The notes under the pieces were generated by a model. It made no database searches. It was not told where the DNA came from and saw nothing but the letters and a program-made list of their open reading frames with translations. A program made the position numbers and the translations under genes. From the NCBI GenBank assembly GCA_963966185.1, contig CAWZYM010000242.1, positions 538,001 to 602,000 of the forward strand: a stretch of DNA of 64,000 nucleotides, in the 5' to 3' direction. Below are positions 58,359 to 64,000 of the stretch, piece after piece. This stretch comes from Rhabditoides inermis. Its lineage: Eukaryota; Nematoda; Chromadorea; Rhabditida; Rhabditidae. The stretch's first letter is position 1; each line of letters starts with the position of its first letter.

Positions 58359-59059
58359 CTCTTCTTCCTAGCGTTCAGCTCCATTGTCGAACACTTGCCT
58401 GCTTTGAACTTGTCTCTTTCGTACAGGTATCTAGCAGGGGGATTGTGTTATCCACAGGCTGCCCAATCTCCTGCTCCCCAGCCTGCGCAGTTCCTTTCTT
58501 CTTCTCGTGTCATATGGTCATATCTAATCGCACTCCAGGCTGTGCATTCTCCACCATCTTCTCGTTGTACTGCATTGATGCCTCTCCGTCTCGAAATAAC
58601 TCGAGTCGTAGTTGTGGATCTGGATCAAGTACATGCGATTAATATTAAAAGACAGGAAAAAAGGCGAGTGGCGATCGACAAATGAAAATGTCATAAAAAA
58701 TTATTTCCATCATTTGCCGTATTTCTTTTTTTGCTTCAAAATCATGATTAAAAAACCTCGAACAAACTGAAAAAAACGCTTATTATCAATCGTAACAGCA
58801 CAAACATATTTCGAGCGACTCTTGAGCAACATAACAAAGTATAGGGAAAAACGCATACCAAGGAAAACGAGAGAACCATTGGGGGAATACTCACAAATCG
58901 GAGGGAGAGAGACACACAGGCGAATACTATATAAAACTCTGATACCGTAATGCGAACGAGAGAATATCTGTCTTCTCATCGGGGAGAGCGATGATTGGAA
59001 AACGTCTTTGGCAGGATGAGAACCCTGGGTGGTGGTGCTTCGTTGGTGGTCCGGAGACG
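57876..59059. other. Intergenic stretch with (CT)n
   Basis: Holds a pure (CT)n run at 58318-58355 and a second copy of TATCTAGCAGGGGGATTGTG (58426; first at 57536). No gene is supportable. Confidence 0.4.
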
Positions 59060-62000
59060 TCACTGCTGCATCGCTTCTCTGTACGATAGCCGATCCGATT
59101 CGTCGCACATCACCGAAGACTTGGAGTGGACACCTAGAACAACGTTGTCAGCAACATTAAAAAGAGACAACAACTCACCGGAAGTGGAGTCCGAGGGTGC
59201 GGGCAGACCGAGTCGATCCCGCAACACCCACACATACGACTCGTAGCGAGCAATCTGAAATGGTTGTATTATCAAAACATATGAATAAGAGCAGGCGCAC
59301 CTCCTGTGTGAGCAGTCTTTCTCGGAAGAAAAACTCCTCTACGGGTCGTCCGCGCGCCTTGAGGGGAGGGGCCGCCGCCCGCACGCCACACAACTGCACG
59401 CGCAGCTCCGCCGCCGCCGAAGAGTGCGCCTGTGCACACCATCATCATACTCGGATATTGTTTGAACCAATATATCGACCAGATTTCTGGCCAGAGAAAC
59501 GACCGACCAAACTCGAATAACTCAGTCCTCTCCCCTCTTCTCGCCTACCTTGATCTGGTCGTGTAGCGGGGCGCATACGGGTTGGGCGGGGAGGCGGGGT
59601 CGGGTGAACGCGTCGGCCTGTCCCACGGGGGGAGGAAGCGCCCGCGAAGAGAACGAGGCACACACAAAGTTGATCGCGCACACCCACTCATCCACCTCAC
59701 ACTGGTTGCTGCAACGACACACGGTCTACAGACTCCCTCCCCTCTCCCACCCACCTCGTCTGGAAGAGCAACTCTCCGAGATTGGCCGTCCTCAGCCGGA
59801 ATATGTGCTTCTTCTTTTTGTAGTCGGGCGCCGGTTCGGCCAGCGCGTGATGCAGCAGAATAGAGTTGTTGAACGTCTCGTATCTGGAACCAATACGTCA
59901 GAGCATACTAGTAACGTCTACAGTAATCTTAGTCTCACCTGCTGGTGTTCTTGGGGTTCTCATCCCTGTCGAGGTAGAGGGCGAGGCCGCGGAGACGCGC
60001 GTAGAACATCTTCCATCCACGCCGACCGAACGGGGCTGCAACCACAGTGTCAACAACCAGAATGTTTATCTCGAATCAAGTAGCACATAGGTAATTACTT
60101 ACATTACGGTGAGGTCACGGTGAAATACAATAATACAACGCCTACTGCGAATTCCAACAAACAAGAACCGATAAGAGTATAATCTCCGACTCACTCTTGG
60201 CGCCGTCCGAATCGTAGACGCACTTGCGCATGATCCAGCCACTGCGGTACTCCACCTGCGACTCCGGGTCCACGCGAGACGACGTCTAGAAAGAAGAGAT
60301 GTGAAAGAGATATGACGAGAGAGACGAGATAGAGATAGAGAGAGAGAGAGAAAGAGAAAGAGAGAAAGAGAGAAAAAGAGAAAGAGGTAATGACATCACT
60401 CACATCGCGGCTACTCGGTTTCCTGCGCAGCGACTGGCCGCGCTTCATCTTGGCCGGGCTCTCCTCCATCCTGCAAACAGAGAGGATAATGTAACAAGAG
60501 AAGAAGCCAACTACGGGAATCAAATGAAGGAAGAGAGACTGACTGTTCGCAGACGATGGGCTGCTGTTTGATGGATGCGTAGAGTGTCTTGAGCAGCGCC
60601 CGCTCGTACTTGCCGCCAGTGCCCGATAGATTCGACACAAAGTCGCGCACCTGCAACACAACAGAGTGAAGCAAGAAAAAAGATCAAATACAATCAAACA
60701 TTTATCCAGAATCGCATTTTCATGCACATATATGTTCATGTACAGAAAGAAGATATATGAAAAAAACCTCTGAGCAAGAAAGAAACAGAGTGCAGCAAGA
60801 AAGTAGATATATGACAAAAACAACAATGATTTGTCCATGATTGCACCCACCTGCATCTTCTTTCCGCAGTTGGGCCCGTGCAGATCGCTGTTCAGCAGCA
60901 GCAGTGCGCACGTCAACGCGTGCACGTCGTCTGAAACAAAATACATGCACATAGTGATCTAATCCTCGATCTAGCGTTGCTGACTTCCATATTGGGCTAC
61001 TCCGCGAGGAAAACACATGATTCACCAAGTTATATCAAAACAATTTGCGCCACAGCATATTTCTACTACAATGTTGAAACAGACAGATATCTAATCTTAC
61101 AGTAGAACACGAACCATGATTGGCGAATAGAGCGGGGTTGGCGTCAGCGTATGCGCGAGAGAAGTGCTGGAGAAGGCGCTCCCTCTGAGAGCTCTCGCCG
61201 CGGAGCTCCACCTGAACAGCACACTTGGGTGGACATGTTGACAACACTTTCTTCTTCCATCCCCTCTACCGTTCCCCCACTGACCCTCGCGAGGAAGTCC
61301 CTGAGTGCTGCATCGATGCGCACCCCCGACCACGCAAAGTGGCGCACGTACGCCCGAGCCACCAGGGCAGAGAAGTCAGACCTGAACAAAGACATTGAAT
61401 GACATACTGACATCTTATAGCGAGATCGAATAACAATAACAACAATCAAGGATAGCAGGACTGACATGGTGTTGAGCTGTGCGGCGACGTCTGCTGGTGT
61501 GACGCCGTCGAGTGCGTATAGCCGGGCGGCCGCCCTCCGCGCCCGCCTCTCCACACTCTCCTCGTCCCCATCCGACGGGGTCGCCGTCGCCGTGCTCGGC
61601 ACGCTGTCGTTGTTGTACACCTGCACACAACACTATGCACCCGTCCCTGTCCCCCCATACTCACCCCGTATATCCTCTTGAGTGCGGGGGAGGATGCTGC
61701 CGAGACACTCCTCGGGTGGGTCGCGTTCACTGTCACTGTGGACATGCGACACGGAGAGTCGTCCACATCCCCTCCCCGAGACTACACACACGTCATGATT
61801 ATCAACGCAACACACACGGTGGAATCTAACCAAATCCAACTCGACTCACAATGACAAACGTGTCGCCGCTGCCACTCCTCTCCCCAGCGATAGCGGGCTG
61901 GGAAGCTGCATTGGTGGAGTAGTAGGACTGGTGCATGCTCGCGTCCATCGGAGCAGGCAGGCGAGGCTCCGCCCCGCGAGACCCCGCCTCCTCCGCCAGA

Positions 62001-62290
62001 GGAGTGCTGTCTGCAGACTGCGAGGCGGGTAGAACGGAGGAGGACTAAACACGACAGGATGAACATACAGTAAAACGAGTAAACAAAAAAAGTATAGCAT
62101 ACCTCACACTTGTTCTCGTCAGTTTCAGTGGGCGGTGGATCAGTGACCTGAAGACAGGGATCAGCATGTTGTCACTCCCCTTCCCTCCTCACCTTGTTGA
62201 CAATCCCGTCCGGTTGACTTGTACTCGCCTGCATTCTCTGGCGCACACTGCGGCGCACCGAGTGGAACTCACCTGCAAACAATCAATCAG

Positions 62291-62321
<31 letters not shown>

Positions 62322-63017
62322 TTCAATAACTCGGACCGGTGGCAAGCGGCCGTCGAATGGGCGAGGACTGTATCTTTGTGGAGGGCGGGAGTTGATCGCG
62401 AGCCACCTACAGACAATACAATTCACACAAAACACATGAATCAGCAATACAATGTCAACCACAACAATCGTTCCGATTTCCGATATCAATATCATATCAA
62501 TCAAATACGAATTCGATATCAAAGTCCAGGGATTTGGGGACCGGGGACCGCCTAGCGCAGTGGTGAGTCATACTCTCTCGGCGTATGCTCACTACTCACC
62601 ACACAACATACACCGCACCAAAATACTGACTAATCGACAAGGGGACAGTTGGGATAGGAAGTGGAAAGAAACTGGAATGGTATTGCCCCCCGTACCGCAA
62701 CTATCAAATAAGCCACAACCTGAGCGAGAAAGGACTAATTTAGTTACGGAGTACAGGGGAAACAACTACCCAGTAACACCGGTGTCTGATACGCTATCTC
62801 TCAACACTGATAGGGGATACTTACTCCACAAATAGTGCGTGCTCACCTTTGCATAGCTGGGTGAGATGTGGTGGTTGAGGTTGAGTATCTTGTCTCCAGT
62901 CATGACGAATGCCTCGCATCGGGGGCTGCGAGTGGAGCGCTCCTCTTCGACGGGGGATGTGGGGTAGGCGCACAGGCCCTCCCGACCCGCAGACGATGGA
63001 GGAGCCACACACGACAT
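59060..63017 (-). CDS. efa-6: EFA6-type guanine-nucleotide exchange factor for Arf6 (Sec7 + PH)
   Basis: TGA at 59060-59062 after REAMQQ; the model goes back through about 16 exons to an in-frame ATG at 63015-63017 (MSCVAPPSSAGREG), but a preceding acceptor suggests further 5' exons. The N-terminal third is Ser/Pro-rich and disordered-looking. The Sec7 domain covers about 61500-60540: LDGVTPADVAAQLN, FLARVELRGESSQRERLL (with the catalytic Glu), HALTCALLLLNSDLHG and GKKMQVRDFVSNL. A PH domain follows: YRSGWIMRKC, RRGWKMFYARLRGLALYL, KKKHIFRLRTANLGELLFQ and VDEWVCAINFVCA. A coiled-coil-like C-terminus (FFFRERLLTQEIARYESYVW) ends it. This is the EFA6/PSD order. EFA6 proteins activate Arf6 at the plasma membrane; in C. 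elegans EFA-6 limits axon regrowth and acts on cortical microtubules. An upstream exon candidate lies at about 63211-63144. Confidence 0.85.
59457..59520. repeat. Terminal fragment of the copy B MITE family
   Basis: GTTTGAACCAATATATCGAC and CCAGATTTCTGGCCAGAGAA match the left end of the MITE at 49082. Only this end is present, in an intron of the EFA6 gene. Confidence 0.65.
62281..62326. repeat. (AATC)n microsatellite
   Basis: About 11 units of AATC within an intron of the EFA6 gene. Confidence 0.95.
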
Positions 63018-63211
63018 GCCTACAATGAAACACACTCAAACATACGCTCAATATTGCAATGAAAGCGCGACAGCTAATGACAGAAATGAGGTGCGTTGAC
63101 AAACGAAAAAATGTGAGTATGTGAGTGCCCAGATCTGCTCACCTATGTATCCTCTCCTCTACTTCAAACTGCTCCTCGCACTCGCTGCTCCGCACCTCCT
63201 TCCCGACAACC

Positions 63212-64000
63212 TAAACGATCGGATCAGAACGATCCACACAAACCATAAGCGCAACGCGGATTCAAACACAAGAACAAGGCGGAAGAAAGATGAGTCAAAG
63301 CTAGCATGATCATGCATTTCTACTAGTCCATCCATCCTCCCCTCCCTATCCTAGCGGCAGATGGCGGCATGTGTGTCTCTCTCTCCTTGTTCACGCGCTA
63401 CACAAGAGACACACGATACGTTTCTCTCTCCTCCCATTCCCGCCACTACTACAGCTCATTCTAAAGGCACGCGCGCCCATGTGTCTCATTGTGAGTCACA
63501 TAGCCTTTCCCCACAAATACCACACCACATTATTACATAGAGGACATCTAATTCACTTGAATATGCGACCAGCTTCACGATTTCACAACGAAAACCTCAA
63601 TACTCGTCTCGCCAAGACATGCAAATAGGCGCCGACCCGCCGACTTACGGAACGAGCGTGTCGGACCGGTGTCGGATCGAGAATCGAGATACTGGTTTGG
63701 TCATCTATTTCTTTTTTCTCTCCGTTATTCTAGCTGCCGTCCTTGATATGTCATAACTGGTATCAATCAGCAAATGCGCGAATGACGGTATGACGGATCA
63801 CATCGCATAGCCCGAGCGGTCGACGTTTTAGAAACACAAAACATGCGCATCGAGCAGCCAACATAAATTGCATACCACAATAACGTGAACGATTACATTT
63901 CATGGGGTGAACCGCGCAATCACGAATTCGATTTGTTGATAGCCCGTAGTCTCGCAGGTCTCGTTCCAATGCGCGAAATGCGGCGGAATACACCAAACAA
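63212..64000. other. Window end, no gene resolved
   Basis: Probably 5' flank or further 5' introns of the EFA6 gene. I see no domain-bearing frame or convincing element here. Confidence 0.35.

Noticed and set aside
63144..63211. First coding exon of the EFA6 gene (reading VVGKEVRSSECEEQ)
   Set aside because: The exon looks good (acceptor and donor) but its phase does not join to the exon at 63017 in the Sec7 frame, so it is only mentioned as a candidate.

Overview
This window reads as animal (metazoan) chromosomal DNA, most likely from a free-living nematode of the Caenorhabditis/Pristionchus kind. The genes are cut into many short exons by introns mostly of 40-90 bases that start GTGAGT/GTAAGT and end TTTCAG or TTGCAG. 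One secreted gene carries the nematode C6 domain. Fer-like SH2-tyrosine kinases and lysine-rich tyrosine phosphatases, which are expanded in nematodes, are both present. GA/CT microsatellites are very frequent. The species cannot be told from the sequence. Exon limits below were worked out by hand from reading frame, splice consensus and comparison between paralogs; they are models, not transcript data.

Layout. 1-18.4 kb is a repeat-rich region: CR1-like LINE fragments, tRNA-derived short elements, two hairpin/MITE-type elements, a 64-bp tandem array interrupted by a hAT-like insertion, and a 62-bp purine minisatellite. Among these sit a C6-domain secreted gene (6.3-7.4 kb), a mucin-like gene (8.4-9.3 kb) with a broken duplicate (3.5-4.1 kb), and three minus-strand relatives of an unrecognised small secreted protein (11.6, 14.5 and 17.5 kb). 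19.4-27.3 kb holds two tandem MFSD8/CLN7-like transporters on the minus strand.

29.4-57.9 kb is framed by an inverted pair of large paralogs: signal peptide, Thr/Ser mucin region, Cys-rich/EGF region, seven predicted membrane segments and a roughly 430-residue cytoplasmic tail I do not recognise. Copy A is on plus (29428-37306) and copy B on minus (57875-48605). Their extracellular halves have diverged strongly, while the last ~2 kb is almost identical including introns, which suggests recent gene conversion. Between them lie a Ly6/uPAR-type membrane protein, an inverted pair of tRNA-Asp-like short elements, a protein tyrosine phosphatase, APC11, an HSD17B10-type dehydrogenase and a Fer-like SH2-kinase.

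59-63 kb encodes an EFA6-type Arf GEF (Sec7 plus PH) on minus. The housekeeping genes (APC11, HSD17B10, EFA6) act in unrelated pathways. The kinase and phosphatase could act on a shared tyrosine-phosphorylation system, but nothing in the sequence shows that they do.
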